Positions 34,582-45,500 of a stretch of 64,000 nt of DNA are shown in pieces. The position numbers and the translations under genes were made by a program. This DNA is from Coniochaeta sp. PMI_546 (Eukaryota > Ascomycota > Sordariomycetes > Coniochaetales > Coniochaetaceae), in the NCBI GenBank assembly GCA_021432605.1, contig MU271149.1:744001-808000 (forward strand), in the 5' to 3' direction. Each line of letters begins with the position of its first letter. The first letter of the stretch is position 1. The notes below the pieces were generated by a model, which searched no databases, was not told the origin of the DNA, and was given only the letters and a program-made list of their open reading frames with translations.

Positions 34582-35314
34582 TTCGCAGCTGTTGAATTAA
34601 CTTTGTTTGGGTTCGAGAGTCAAAATCCAGAGTGGACTGTGTATGAAGAGGGGTAAGTCTCGGGGAAGGATATCGTAGATGACTCTGATGTATCGAGGGC
34701 CAGAGTAGAAGGAAGAGCTATGGTACTTATGTACTCCATCTCGGAAGGATCATGTTGTTCTGCACTGCTGCAGCTATGCGCGGAGTTCTAAAGCTGAACT
34801 CAGTCATAGGGCAGTCCATGCTCGCTAAGGACGCCACCCCGGAACGGCGTCCGGGTGCATTTCCACCTCGTAATCTTTCTTCTCAAGAATTGGTCTGGCA
34901 GCCGGTTCCAGAATACACGGTACGTGATTCTTAAGCATTACATGATGAGCAGCAGAGGACAATTGTCGATGTCATCGATGGGGTTGCCTACTTACATGGG
35001 CACAAACAGTGCCTGCTCTGTCCATACTACTATGGTATAGTAGTACATGGTAGTCTTCGCACCAGCGACAGCCCCACAAATGCCCATCAACGCGAGCCCG
35101 AGTCTTAGTAATTCCCCTGGTTGAGCTCAAATCGACCGAGCCGGACGAAAGCCGCACAGGAGACATGACAAAGCATCGCTTCTCGCGAAATAAAGGACGA
35201 GAGAAGAATGACAGGACTCAGACAGGGGCTCAGACTACTCGGACGGTTTCTAACAAGTAGAGCGAAGTGTCCGCGGGCAAAAATAGATCTTCCGATCCAG
35301 ACCAACAGCAAAAT
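34582..35314. other. promoter region of the NmrA-like gene
   Basis: This is upstream of the minus-strand NmrA-like gene. It contains a perfect 9-bp inverted repeat, TACTACTAT-GGT-ATAGTAGTA, at 35025-35045. No gene is supported. The bases next to the tRNA 3' end include a TTTT run on the minus strand (terminator-like). Confidence 0.45.
35025..35045. repeat. 9-bp perfect inverted repeat with 3-nt spacer
   Basis: The left arm TACTACTAT (35025-35033) and right arm ATAGTAGTA (35037-35045) are perfect reverse complements with GGT between them. It could form a small hairpin or serve as a dimer site. It lies near the upstream end of the NmrA-like gene. Confidence 0.6.
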
Positions 35315-35395
35315 GATCGTTGCAGGGGTCGAACCTGCGACCTTGTGCGATATCTAGATGTAAAGCACACGCTCTCACCACTGAGCTAAACGACC
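35315..35395 (-). tRNA. tRNA-Val (anticodon UAC) with a 9-nt intron
   Basis: The minus strand folds as a complete cloverleaf of 72 nt plus intron. The acceptor stem is GGTCGTT/AACGATC with one G-T wobble. The D arm is GCTC-AGTGGTGA-GAGC, the anticodon stem TGTGC/GCACA, the variable loop 5 nt, and the T arm GCAGG-TTCGACC-CCTGC. The loop reads TTTACA then a 9-nt insertion TCTAGATAT (35350-35358) at the canonical 37/38 site, leaving anticodon TAC (35360-35362), which decodes GUA valine. A- and B-box sequences are present. A TTTT stretch lies immediately after the 3' end (35311-35314), as expected for RNA polymerase III termination. Confidence 0.92.
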
Positions 35396-35671
35396 GAGAA
35401 ATAACCAGACCGGGTTAGATCGGATCAGATCGGCGATATGAGAATAGGTCTTATTGCAGCCAATAATGACTATTCGGCCAGCCAAGAATAGATGAATTGG
35501 GTGGGCCGGGTCATCTTCCATTGGCGAGTTTCAGAACGTTCCCCACTCTTTCTTGGCTTGCAAGGCTGAGAACCTGAACGTTCAATCATCAGATACAAGC
35601 CTGTCTTTTGCATAGCTCTCCGTACACCTGTACAAGGTGTGCGTAAAGTCAATTGGACAGTAATTGACAAG

Positions 35672-36635
35672 ATGAGGAATATTAGCCAGACTAGAGCGCT
35701 CTTGGGCAGTACCAGAGCCATAGGTCGAGCTGTAGCGTATGTTACCCCGGAACATATTTCAAGAAAGCTCAAGCTTACAAGCTTGAGGCTTGAAGCTTCG
35801 ACCCTCCTAACTGTATTGTAGCTCCTCAGAAGGCCCGGCTGTTGCTCTGCTCAGTCAACACATCACTGCCAATCGACAGACCTCATACGCAAGCCGACTA
35901 CACACGCGCTGCAACCCACCTAGCCGATCATGCCTCTCAGCACGATACTTCTCCCAGACCGCCGTGGCGGCTAAGAAGAAGCAACCAGAACAGAAGGCTT
36001 CCAAATCCCCCGCTACCCCCTCCTCCTCCTCGCCGTCGTCATCCTCAGACGCCCCAAAACCAAATCTAGAAGATCCCTTCAACCTCGCAGACCTCGAGTA
36101 TGCCTTCGCAAAGGGCACAGAGCACTACCTCAACGAGCTCACAAAAGCCCGCAGCGGCGGGCGCTTCAACCCGGACGTCCTAGGCGCCTTGCGCGTCCGT
36201 CCCGACAAGAAGTCACCAGAAACATTTCCCCTCCACGAGCTGGCAGCCATCGTACCCAAGCGCGGCAGCCGCAAAGTCTCCATCTTGGTCCACGAGCTGG
36301 CGAACGTCAAGCCTATCATGACTGCCATCCAGTCGAGCCCAGACTTCAACCAACAGCCGCAGCGAGTAGAAGACAACGAGCAGGAGCTGGTGCTCACGGT
36401 AGAGGCCGAGGATCCAGAAGAGGCCGCCAAGCGGTTGAAGGATATACTGAACGCATGGAGGCAGCAGGTGAGGGATGCAAAACACAAGAGGGAGCAGGTG
36501 GTCAAGAAGTGGTGGAAGGACGGAAAGATCGTAAAGGACGATTTCACCCGGCTTGAGAAGGAGATGCAGAAAGTGCAGGACAAGAAGATGGCTGAGATCA
36601 AGGCCAAGGAGAAGGAGGTTGAGGGCAGGTCGTAG
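35672..36635 (+). CDS. RRF1: Mitochondrial ribosome recycling factor
   Basis: Two exons, 35672-35736 and 35855-36635, joined by a 118-nt intron (GTATGT...CTCAG); 281 residues. The start ATG is found only through the intron: exon 1 MRNISQTRALLGSTRAIGRAV joins to QHITANRQTSY. The resulting N-terminus is Arg- and Ser-rich with no acidic residues before the SARYFSQT motif, as expected for a mitochondrial presequence. The C-terminal 190 residues match RRF: LGALRVRPDKK, then the long helical region with AKRLKDILNAWRQQVRD and the basic stretch KKWWKDGKIVKDDFTRLEKEMQK. RRF splits ribosomes after termination together with mitochondrial EF-G2. The intron contains a perfect 9-bp hairpin at 35768-35787. 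It is convergent with the RGG-rich mitochondrial gene. Confidence 0.9.
35768..35787. repeat. hairpin-forming inverted repeat in RRF1 intron
   Basis: CTCAAGCTT (35768-35776), AC, AAGCTTGAG (35779-35787) is a perfect 9-bp inverted repeat inside intron 1 of the RRF1 gene. The loop is only 2 nt, so a cruciform in DNA or a hairpin with some opened pairs in RNA is possible. Further AAGCTT-like words follow. Confidence 0.7.
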
Positions 36636-36745
36636 ATGCCCGTAGACCTCCGTGTAAGATATGTATACAGGTGCCATTCTGGCCTGACTAATGGTACATA
36701 CAACAGACGTCGAGTCTGCGTAGAGGGGTTGCCTCCATCTCTATT

Positions 36746-37903
36746 CTATGCCTTAGGTCGAGGAGCGGCAGCCTTGCGATTGGTCGGCAGCAGCGAGCGA
36801 ACCTTATCATCAAACGTCTTTCCATCAGTAGGCATCCACGTATCCTGCTTGGCATGGTACTGCGCCAGCACCTCCATGGTGTTCTTCAGCCCCGCGAACT
36901 TGGGCGCCGTGTATTTTCCCTGGATAGCAGACTGGATGATCGCAGCCTTTGTCTTCTCGTCCGGACCCTGGATTCCTTCCTTCTCGAGGTTGAACCCCGT
37001 CATCTTCACCAACCACTCCTTCTCCTTGACGTCATCGAAGAAGACAGGCTTCTTCTCCTCGCGGTACCGCTTCAGCATCGCCTTGTCGTCGGTGTAGTAC
37101 CCGTCGGCGCAGAACGGCTTGCCGCCTGCAAGGATCCGCATGCTCCTCATGGCCGACTCGACCTTGCCAAGCGGCGAGTCCGTTGCGAGCGCAGGGCCGT
37201 AGCCCGAGTAATCGGCGAGGGTCGCGGAGGGCGTGTACTTCGTCACGACTCCCTGCTCGTTGGCGTCGATATATGCCTGCTCGTCCTTGCTCCACGTCAA
37301 TTTGTAGTATTTGTCCTCGTCAAAGTCCTTCTTTCTGGATTTTTTCTTGTCGTCCTTCTTGCCCATGCCCTTTCCGCCACGGCCACCTCCGCGACCGCCT
37401 CCACGGGAGAATTGTCCGCGACCACCTCTTCCGCCCGCGCGGTCACCGGAGACGAACTTCTGAAATGCGTTGGTCATGCGCGGATGTCCTCCCTCACGAG
37501 CTGCACCGGGCTGACTGAATCTGGGTTGCCGTGGTGCTCCATCTCGTGCTCCTCCACGAGCTCCACCTCGTGCGAATGGTGTGCGTCCTAGGCTGCGGAG
37601 ATTGATGATCTTAGGGCCGTTCTGTCCAGCGGGTGAAGCGGCAAATGATCGGGCGTCCAGGCCTGACTGTCTCGGAGCTGAACCGGAACCATTGTTGTTT
37701 AATGAGCTCAGTTGAGAGGCTGCGGCTTGGGATCTTTGCCGACTTGGGGATTTGGGGGGTGATGGCCTTTCGTCGCCGTCGGCTTGCCGGCCGTCTGTTG
37801 TTGAGAAATGGCGCGGCGTGCTGGTTGGATATTGTGATAATGAGGATCGAGCAACCTCTAAGCGGCCGCGCCCGAGAGCGGACCGCACCACAGACCGGTT
37901 CAT
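36746..37903 (-). CDS. RGG-rich, probably mitochondrial protein
   Basis: 385 residues from the first ATG of the frame (37903; the reading frame is open further upstream but without an ATG). The N-terminus MNRSVVRSALGRGRLEVARSS with PRHFSTTDG a little later looks like a mitochondrial presequence with an F-S cleavage-type motif. The middle has arginine-glycine repeats (GGRGGRGQFSRGGGRGGGRGG) followed by a lysine-rich stretch, typical of RNA-binding surfaces. The C-terminal half is a compact region with YYKLTWSKDEQAYIDANEQ and KPVFFDDVKEKEWLVKMTG. Its 3' end faces that of RRF1. I suspect a small-subunit mitoribosomal or related RNA-binding protein, but cannot name it. Confidence 0.7.
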   Translation of the reverse strand: MNRSVVRSALGRGRLEVARSSLSQYPTSTPRHFSTTDGRQADGDERPSPPKSPSRQRSQAAASQLSSLNNNGSGSAPRQSGLDARSFAASPAGQNGPKIINLRSLGRTPFARGGARGGARDGAPRQPRFSQPGAAREGGHPRMTNAFQKFVSGDRAGGRGGRGQFSRGGGRGGGRGGKGMGKKDDKKKSRKKDFDEDKYYKLTWSKDEQAYIDANEQGVVTKYTPSATLADYSGYGPALATDSPLGKVESAMRSMRILAGGKPFCADGYYTDDKAMLKRYREEKKPVFFDDVKEKEWLVKMTGFNLEKEGIQGPDEKTKAAIIQSAIQGKYTAPKFAGLKNTMEVLAQYHAKQDTWMPTDGKTFDDKVRSLLPTNRKAAAPRPKA

Positions 37904-38775
37904 CGAGACTGTGGTGGACTTTGTCGGTTTGTCGACAACCTGCTGTCGGGATGCTGTCGGCTTCGAGAATGGAAAAGTTGACCAGAAATGGCCCGTGCAA
38001 CCTCTCGGTGGGCGATCACGTGCCACTTCACACCTAGCTCACCCGTGCTGTAGTTCCTGGTCTTGTACCATAGTATTAACATCGGTAACCCTTTGGTTGT
38101 TAAGACGACAGCTTGGGGAACGGCTTTTACTTGAATTCTTTCCATATGGCAGGCTTCTTGCGTGTTTCTCATCGTGCTATGGATGTTCCTTGTGTAAGAA
38201 TCTGAAGCTCTGGGTTCCATCTTCCAAGACAGATTCACCTCGGTCTGAAGCATTCATCCATGGTTTTGACAGCACTAGATTTGTTCAAGTACTTCTCGTG
38301 CTCTGTCGATGACTGCAAGTAAAGCATCCATAAATGCTATAACACACCCTATGCTCCCGCTCGACCTGAGCATTAACATCTTCCCTGTCTCGCTGCCGGA
38401 ATGCTTCGACAGTCCACACAATAACCGCACCAACTTCAGAGTTCACAGTCTCGACGAAGAGTCAAATTCTTAAGGAGCAGATGAAGAACTGTATTCTCTG
38501 GTAAATTTTTGGACAAACATATGCCTCGTCATCAACACGCCGCCTGATCCTTGTTTAACAGGACGATCCATTGGCAGTCAATTCATCGCGTCTACTATAC
38601 CCAACAGGTCTGCACCAGTTGAGCTGTGGCGAAACCAAAGAAATTGCGATATGTGTAATATCGAATATGATGAAGGTAACATTCTATCTTGCCTTGGCTT
38701 CACCACCTAGCGGTACACCCCTGACAGTCCTCGCAGATCCGGCCATCCATCATCTATCGGGCTGAAGCCATATCA
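37904..38775. other. intergenic region upstream of RGG-rich gene
   Basis: This contains the upstream region of the RGG-rich gene (-) and the 3' flank of the small gene at 38776 (-). No further gene or repeat was recognised. Confidence 0.45.
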
Positions 38776-39137
38776 TCAGCAGTGGTGATTCGTCTGTTCA
38801 GGCGCCGTATCGGTCGTGATAAGGATCTCCTTAAAGTGTCCCATACACCTCTGTACCATGACGTTGAAGGGTATCGTGACCGTTGCGACGTGAGCATCCA
38901 CTTCGTTCGTGTCAGTCGACCCCTTGAGGACGACGTCAACTTTGCGGCTCCCCTTGCCAATCGGGATGGAGCCAATCGTATGGGCGTCGAGTCCTATGTT
39001 GCGTCAGTAAGTGTCCAGAATATGGTGAGGGGCTGCTTCGTCTTACGGCCACAGTAGGTGTTTTGGATGTCCTTTGCATGCACGGCTCTCACGTCTTGCT
39101 TCTCGAGATCATACACAAAGACTCTGTCGTCTGCCAT
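38776..39137 (-). CDS. Small spliced protein gene, 102 residues, unknown function
   Basis: Not evident without splicing. Exon 1 (39137-39047) encodes MADDRVFVYDLEKQDVRAVHAK and ends TGT GGC C. A 53-nt intron with donor GTAAGA, branch TTACTGACG and acceptor ACATAG follows. Exon 2 (38993-38776) continues in frame with LDAHTIGSIPIGKGSRK, DVVLKGSTDTNEVDAHV and TIPFNVMVQRCMGHFK, and ends QTNHHC. The joined product has a hydrophilic N-terminus, alternating hydrophobic and polar residues suggesting beta strands in exon 2, and two cysteines near its ends (30-ish and C-terminal). There is no signal peptide or membrane segment. I do not recognise the family. The branch site, donor, acceptor and phase all agree, which supports a real gene. 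Confidence 0.65.
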
Positions 39138-40519
39138 TGCAGTGGTAGGACAGCAGTCCCCTGTTGAACGTCGTTTCAACCTGTTTGCTGCCAGTCGCAG
39201 GGAAAAATTCTGAACAAGCCGAAGCAACATCGAGCCCGGAAAGTCGCGAAAGGTCGGTTAGCATTCCACCGCCTCGACTTATACACCCACCACGCAAGAT
39301 GTCTGCTTAGGTTTTGGTCGGCTGAGCGGACTCCAGGTACCAGAAAATTACAGCACGCCACTTGGGCTTTTTGTTTTGCGTTGTGCTACGTCTCATTGGC
39401 GTTGCGACGTTGGCGTCAGGCGTCCCCGAGGCGTTACGCAAGGCATATTTGCACTTTGGAGGTGTCATCTCGGACATTGCACACAAAGAGAACCAGCACT
39501 ATATAATAGTAGCAATCCTCAACAAGGCATTATTCTGTCCTGCTGATCATTTTCGTCATATGGAGGCCAGGAAAGCAGGCTCATGATTGAGCCACGCCGA
39601 CAATGGCTGTCAGGACTGCCCAACGCCCGACACGCAACATGACGAGAGACATGGGCTATACACTCCTGCCGATACTTAGATTCTCCTGAACAAATGGTAG
39701 CTTTTTTATTGTCTTTTGATTGACTGCTTGCGCTCGAAGTTGTAGTGGTGGAAAGGCCGGTTCAGCTCGTGCTGCTGGAAGCTTGCAGTCTCGCGATATA
39801 GACGCCATGGCCGTGTTTCAGTTAACGCTCAGAAAGTTCGATTGGCTGTTTGCTACACTTCCGCCCACACCATCTGCATGGTCAAGCACAGGAGCTGAGG
39901 CCGCCGTATACACACTTGGGCCCTTCCTTCTCTCTGGCCACTGACGTTAGCCATGGACATGATTGGATCATGGGTCCGTTGCTGTTGCTGAATGCTGTTC
40001 CCGTAGTCAGCAGTAGGACCTCACGGAATGAGTCAGGTGGCTTAGAGAGATACGTGCGAGGCGAACATCATACTAACCCGAGAGTTGTGTGTTCAGACCA
40101 AGAGATCAGCACCCTTACCTCCTTCGCGCCTCAGCCTTTGCCCACTGCATCCAATTGATGATCCAGCCGATGAGCAGTCCTGCCCATTGAATGATACTTC
40201 CATCGACACACCTGTTCACATGGTGGAGGCGATGCTGCAGATGCTGGACGAGGCTGGCACTCACGATGCCTCTAGGCTCACAGAACGGTCACTACTAGGT
40301 AAAAGGACCACCTTCTTCTGGTGGCAGGATGCCTTGCTGCCTGAGTCCGTGGTTCGCTCTTCTTGCGTGCCGGATCTCAATAGGGAACGATAGAGCCACG
40401 GGAGCCTTCTATCAAGATCAACTGAGGATATTTCTTCGCCCGATGTCTCTAGCTTCTAGATTTGACTCATGCGCCCGTCCTTGGGTTGTGTACGCTTCTT
40501 TATATTCCAGTTCAATTCA
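39138..40519. other. intergenic region upstream of patatin gene
   Basis: 1.4 kb. It is upstream of the small gene (-) and of the patatin gene (+), so it must hold both promoters. A reading frame at 40085-40393 (+) has protein-like composition (for example SIDTPVHMVEAMLQMLDEAG) but no clear start, splice sites or relatives; I leave it unannotated. Confidence 0.4.
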
Positions 40520-42463
40520 ATGGAGAGCCGCAGCGACAGCAATGTCAGTAGTACGCCGAGCACCGCTGTCATGGACCCGTCCATTCAGCAGAATCATTTC
40601 CCCCAGCCGCCTCGGGTGGAGAAAAATGACACAGGGACAAACCCATGGACACCACTTGTTCTGTCTCTCGACGGTGGAGGAGTCCGTGGCCTGTCGTCCC
40701 TGTACATCCTTCGACGTATCATGCTGCGAATCCGGGAGCTCGAGGCCGAAGAGTCTGGGGAGCACACGCCCGACGATAATCTGAAGCTACCATTGCCGTG
40801 TCACTACTTCGATAATATCGTCGGTGTAAGCACTGGCGGGTAAGTCGCAAACTCGTTACTCGCACGACCTGACCATCTCAAGATTGGACGTTTCGACGAT
40901 TTACGTCCTTCGTCGATCGAGTACCCCTTACTGACTAGTGCTTTGGTAGGTTGATTGGCATCATGCTAGGCAGGCTTCGCATGGACGTAAACGACTGCAT
41001 CCAGCAGTATTTCATCATCTGTAACCGCATCTTTCGGCCGCACAAGTACCTGCGTCACTACAGTGCCCAACGATTCGAGAAAGCTATCAACGATGTGATC
41101 CGGAAGCATTGCAAATGCCATCGTCAAGAGGAGTGCCACCATCCGCATACCCACAAATTTCGCCAGTACGACTATCTCGAGTTTGACGAAGGTGGCTCAA
41201 ACGATCGGGGAATAAACGGTACATGTAAAGTGTAAGTCGCCCGGTCTCATACAGCACCCCGATTGTGTCATTCAGTCTCGCCATCGCCTGTCCGCGCTTG
41301 TCGTCCTCTCGGACTATCATGTGGTTCTACGGTCGTGTCTTCCTCCTGTCGCACATATCCTTTGTTTAACCACTTCCTGTGATTCATATTTCACTCGTCG
41401 TCTGTCGAACTTAAATGCTTGACACATTCACTGACATACGAACTCCAGTGCCGTCTTGACCCAGAGAAAGGCGCATGGTAAAGGCCAGCCGGATACTGTT
41501 TATATGATGAGATCATACAACCACCGCTGGCGGCAGGGTCACAGCACGCACTCGGCCCTGAACAGAGGACAGGTCGACTCGTCGACGTTGAAGATCTGGG
41601 AAGCCTGTAGGGCTACCGCCGCAGCTCCGCTGTTCTTCGATAAGATTCTCATCGACGGCCGGTGGCATATCGACGGTGGCGTAGGGGACAATAACCCGAG
41701 CACACATGCTTGGAACGAAGCCAGCGAGCTGAGCAGGACCACCAATGGCACCAACAAGGTAGCAATGGTCGTCAGCATTGGAACGGGCATGACGGAACCC
41801 TATACCAAGTTCGGTGGTCTCCTAAGTCTTGCTCAGTACGCCCGGAAAGCCATCACCGAGACTGAGAAGGCCCACGAAAACACACGCAACTTTGCCCATC
41901 TCGTCAATGCCGAATACTTTCGTTTTGACGTGCGGCCCATCAGAGAAATTCATGACGGGCTCTCCAAGATCAAACTCGACCACTGCAAAAAGAGGAGAAA
42001 GAAGCAGCAGAAAGAGACCACGTCAGGGCAGGAGCAGCGGCCCCAACCCCTCCCAAGTCTAGTGAAAGACGAATCCCACGGCGACGAGAGCACTGTGGAG
42101 AACAGGGAACTTGCCAAGGAGCGCGAGCGTATACTGGCAGACATGGATACGCATAACGATCTTGAAGCCTCGCAACGGGGGGTCAAGGGCGGCTATAAGC
42201 CAGACAAGTATGACTACACTACGTTCCAGACGATCAAGAAGCTCACGAACGAGTATTGCCTGGCCTCACGGTACTCTTTCCTCCGGCATCAAGGCCAACA
42301 GGAGGCGCAAAATGTGAAGGAGGAGATCAATCGCTGTGCAAGAATCCTATTCGAGATCAGTCAGCGGAGAAAGGACGACGACCAGGAACGGTGGCAGAGG
42401 TTCAGGAGACACCCGGATCCGCAGCATGAGGCTAATCAGTTTAATCCGCCTAGGGAGGCGTGA
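40520..42463 (+). CDS. Patatin-like phospholipase
   Basis: Exons 40520-40839, 40950-41231 and 41449-42463 (introns of 110 and 217 nt), 538 residues. The patatin catalytic dyad and oxyanion hole are intact: DGGGVRG at 51-57, GVSTGG with nucleophile Ser104 (this motif spans the first splice junction, giving GVSTGGLIGIMLG), and DGGVGDNNP with catalytic Asp276. Patatins hydrolyse lipid acyl esters in a cytosolic or membrane-associated setting. The region after the core is basic and Lys/Gln/Glu-rich (KKRRKKQQKE), and the tail is coiled or disordered. No TPR or ankyrin repeats follow. An in-frame ATG at 40469 would add 17 residues (MRPSLGCVRFFIFQFNS); the shorter start is preferred because of its hydrophilic beginning. 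Confidence 0.88.
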
Positions 42464-42738
42464 GCAACAGAAACGGAAACACGAGGATCGGAAGCTATGA
42501 GGAAATGGAAGGCATGAATAGAAGGAGGGAGGAGAACTGGAATACTTAAGGAGCGGACGGATTCCTGGTTTTGTAATTCATTCCTGCGATAGGATTGAGG
42601 AGTTCTATAGATACCATTTGCATATTTTCACATAGATACCCTGTACACATCGAGACGGCACGATGGAGCCGGCTATCGGACAATAATATTAGAGCAACAG
42701 ACATGCTCGTTCACATTTAAACCCAGCCCTTTGACGCT

Positions 42739-44482
42739 CTATTTCTGCAAAGGCTGCCCCATGCCACCATACGTGACCATCTTCGTGATTTGATACTCGC
42801 CAATGCCATAGAGTGAGCCCTCCCTTCCAAAGCCACTCTCCTTGACACCACCAAAAGGCGCCGCCGGATCCGAAATCAGACCGGTGTTGACGCCAACCAT
42901 GCCAACCTCGAGATGTTCCGCAACCCGGTGGACGCGCTGGACGTCCCTTGAGAAGAAATACCCGGCCAGGCCAACCTCAGTCGCGTTGGCCCACCTGAGC
43001 ACCTCCTCCTCGGTGTCGAACTTGAACAGTCCCGCGACCGGGCCGAACGTCTCCTCAGACGCCATAGCCATCTCGGAAGTCATGCCGCTAATGACAGTGG
43101 GCTGGTAGAAATTGGGCCCCAGATCCGGCAGTTTATGTCCGCCCAACAAGATCTTGGCGCCCTTCTTCTCCGCATCTCGGACATGCTGCTCGACCTTGTC
43201 CACGGCCCGATCGTGGATGAGCGGCCCGTGCGTGATGCCCTGCTCGAAGCCATTGCCGACCTTGAACTCCTTGACCTTCTCGGCGAACTTGGCGCAGAAC
43301 TCGTCGTAGACGCCGGCCTGCACGTAGATACGGTTGGCGCACACGCACGTCTGGCCCGACGACCGGAACTTGGAGTTGATAGCGCCTGTCACCGCGACGT
43401 CCAGGTCTGCGTCGTCGAAGACGATGAAGGGCGCGTTGCCGCCTAGCTCGAGGGAGAGCTTCTTCAAGGTGGACGAGCACTGCTTCATGAGTAGCTTGCC
43501 GACGTTGGTGGAGCCGGTGAAGGAGATCTTGCGGACGATGGGGTCGGTGGTGAGGACCTCGCCCACGGTGGGGGTGTTGCCCAGCGCCGTGATGACGTTG
43601 ACTACACCCGCCGGCACGCCGGCGCGGTGAGCTAGTTCTGCCAGCGCAAGAGAGGTGAAGGGCGTCTCGCCCGGCGCCTTGGCCACGACGGTGCAGCCCA
43701 CTGCCAGGGCGGGGCCGATCTTGCGCGTGATCATGGCCGCTGGGAAGTTCCAAGGGGTGATCAGCCCGCACACGCCGACAGGCTCCTTGATGGTCCACAC
43801 ACGATTGCCGGGGACGGAGGACGGGATGGTGTCGCCGTAGATGCGGGGCGCTTCCTCGGAGAACCACTCGAAGAAGTTGGCGGCGTAGGTCACTTCGCCC
43901 TTCGCGTCGGCGGTGGGCTTGCCGTTCTCCCAAGTGATGAGGGTCGCTAGGTCGTCGGCATTCTCGACCATGAGGTCGTACCATTTCCGGAGGATCTTGG
44001 AGCGCTCGCGGCCGGTTTTGTGGCGGAAGGTTTCGAAGGCTGCGGCGGCATGCTTGATGGCAGTCTTTGTGTCCTCGGCGTCAAACTCGGGGCATGTACC
44101 GATCAACTTGCCTGTGGATGGGTCTGCGGGGAGGTGTGAGTAAGGAAGGGCGATTTAAAGGTGTGAGATGGAGTAAGGGCGTTGGTACCGAAGACCTCAA
44201 ATGTCTTTCCAGACTTTGCCTTGACCCATTCGCCGTTTACGTAGCAGACATCTTGCTTGAGCAGCGAGGCGTCTTTCAGCTAAGGAGCATGGCATCAGCA
44301 CATCGAGATACAGAGGTTGAGAGTTTTACGATGGCCGTGGAATTCACCTTGGGGACCATTGTGGAAGCTAGGCGGGTGTACGACTTTACGACTCTTGGAA
44401 AGGTTGATGTTTGAAACTGAGACCTGAGGGCGACGCGAGATGAGGAAAGGAAAGTGTGTTGCAAGGTGTGCGACAAGACCAT
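42739..44482 (-). CDS. Succinate-semialdehyde dehydrogenase (GABA shunt)
   Basis: Aldehyde dehydrogenase converting succinic semialdehyde to succinate. Exons 44482-44348, 44279-44189 and 44123-42739 (introns of 68 and 65 nt), 536 residues. Exon 1 encodes MVLSHTLQHTFLSSSRVALR, a likely mitochondrial presequence, ending near MVPK; exon 2 provides LKDASLLKQDVCYVNGEW. Catalytic landmarks in spliced numbering are TPWNFP with Asn201, LELGG with Glu301 and GQTCVCANR with Cys335. The C-x-C spacing (335/337) is the same as the redox-switch cysteines of human ALDH5A1. The nucleotide region contains KAPGETP, typical of the SSADH subgroup. The C-terminus ITKMVTYGGMGQPLQK is complete. Yeast Uga2 is the related enzyme. 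Confidence 0.9.
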
Positions 44483-44688
44483 GTTGCGAGTGGTTGCCGA
44501 GGTCTCTGGTGAGATGGAGGAGTAGCTAATAGGTTTTGAAGAAAGGAGCCCCTAAGTCTATCCCAATGGCGAGTCGTGAAATTCATCGTCACCCACATGA
44601 CTGACGTCTCCAGTGTCCCGCCGATAATGGGACGACAGGACGAGATGACCGCGACTCAGAGCCTGCAGATGTGGGGTAAAAGCTTGGC

Positions 44689-44733
44689 CTAAGCTCCGCT
44701 CCAGCTCCTCCCAAGCTCCTCCTAAGCTCCTCG
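44689..44733. repeat. degenerate short tandem repeat, AAGCTCCTCC units
   Basis: CTAAGCTCC, AGCTCCTCC, AAGCTCCTCC and TAAGCTCCTCG follow one another with small changes. It is a short low-complexity tandem of about 45 nt upstream of GH79. Confidence 0.5.
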
Positions 44734-45492
44734 CGCCTTCCGTGACCGGACCGGCCTTGGCGTTCTAACGGCCTGGGAGCGACAACTTTACGATATAAAG
44801 ACTTCGGAACCCTGATGTCTCATGGCAGCCATGGTCAGCATGGACTAGAATCAGTCAGTGACTTGGAAATAAACAGAAACTTTCTTGGCCCAGCCACAGT
44901 GGTGTAACGTTGAGCCTCGGCCTTTGACGGTGTTTGATGGCGATGCCACGAAGTGATGATGGCTGGTTTTGTGGCATGCCACCCTTCCCATGCCCGCCCT
45001 GCAACAAGAAGCTCACCTCATAAGGCCAATTTCATCATCGACAAGATGCAAACTCCAACGCTGGCACCCAAGGATGCATTCAGCCAGTTACATTTCCCCG
45101 CAACTCCGCATTGTCTCTTTCCCCGCATTATACGCACGCCTCTGTCTGCTTGGTTCCCGCGAGCCGCAAAAGCTTCGATACAAGTCGGGGAAGGTGACGA
45201 TCCTAGACCACTTCAGGCATAAGCCCGGTCTTATTCAACCTCTCCTTGCGACCCTGCCGTTCCTTGCCAGTCATCTCAGGTCCTGGGACAGGGGCTTCTT
45301 CAATAGCCGATGGCAACTGTCTATTGCCGGCCTGTATTTTCCACCTCTGTTCGTTGAGCGTTCGTCCCGCGCCACGGCCTTACTGCCGGCCAAATCGTAG
45401 GTTTGTCGACATCACCAACTGGTGGTGAGGTGTGATCCCGGTGTTGTATACTCTATGGATGAGACTCTGCGGCTGTCGCTGTGGGCAGACGG

Positions 45493-45500
45493 TATATAAA
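45493..45500 (+). promoter_or_regulatory. TATA box of the GH79 gene
   Basis: TATATAAA lies 94 nt upstream of the ATG at 45594, on the coding strand. It is a good match to a TATA element. The initiation site was not determined. Confidence 0.55.

Noticed and set aside
36746-38026. Extended N-terminus of the RGG-rich gene to 38026
   Set aside because: The extension begins with GTG, not ATG, and the first ATG at 37903 starts a convincing mitochondrial presequence.
40085-40393. 103-codon plus-strand ORF with protein-like composition
   Set aside because: No supported start or junction and no recognisable family. It might be an exon of an unseen gene, so it is mentioned but not annotated.
43133-43984. 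283-codon minus-strand ORF in another frame of SSADH
   Set aside because: Overlaps a clear catalytic exon in a different frame; Arg-rich and low complexity.
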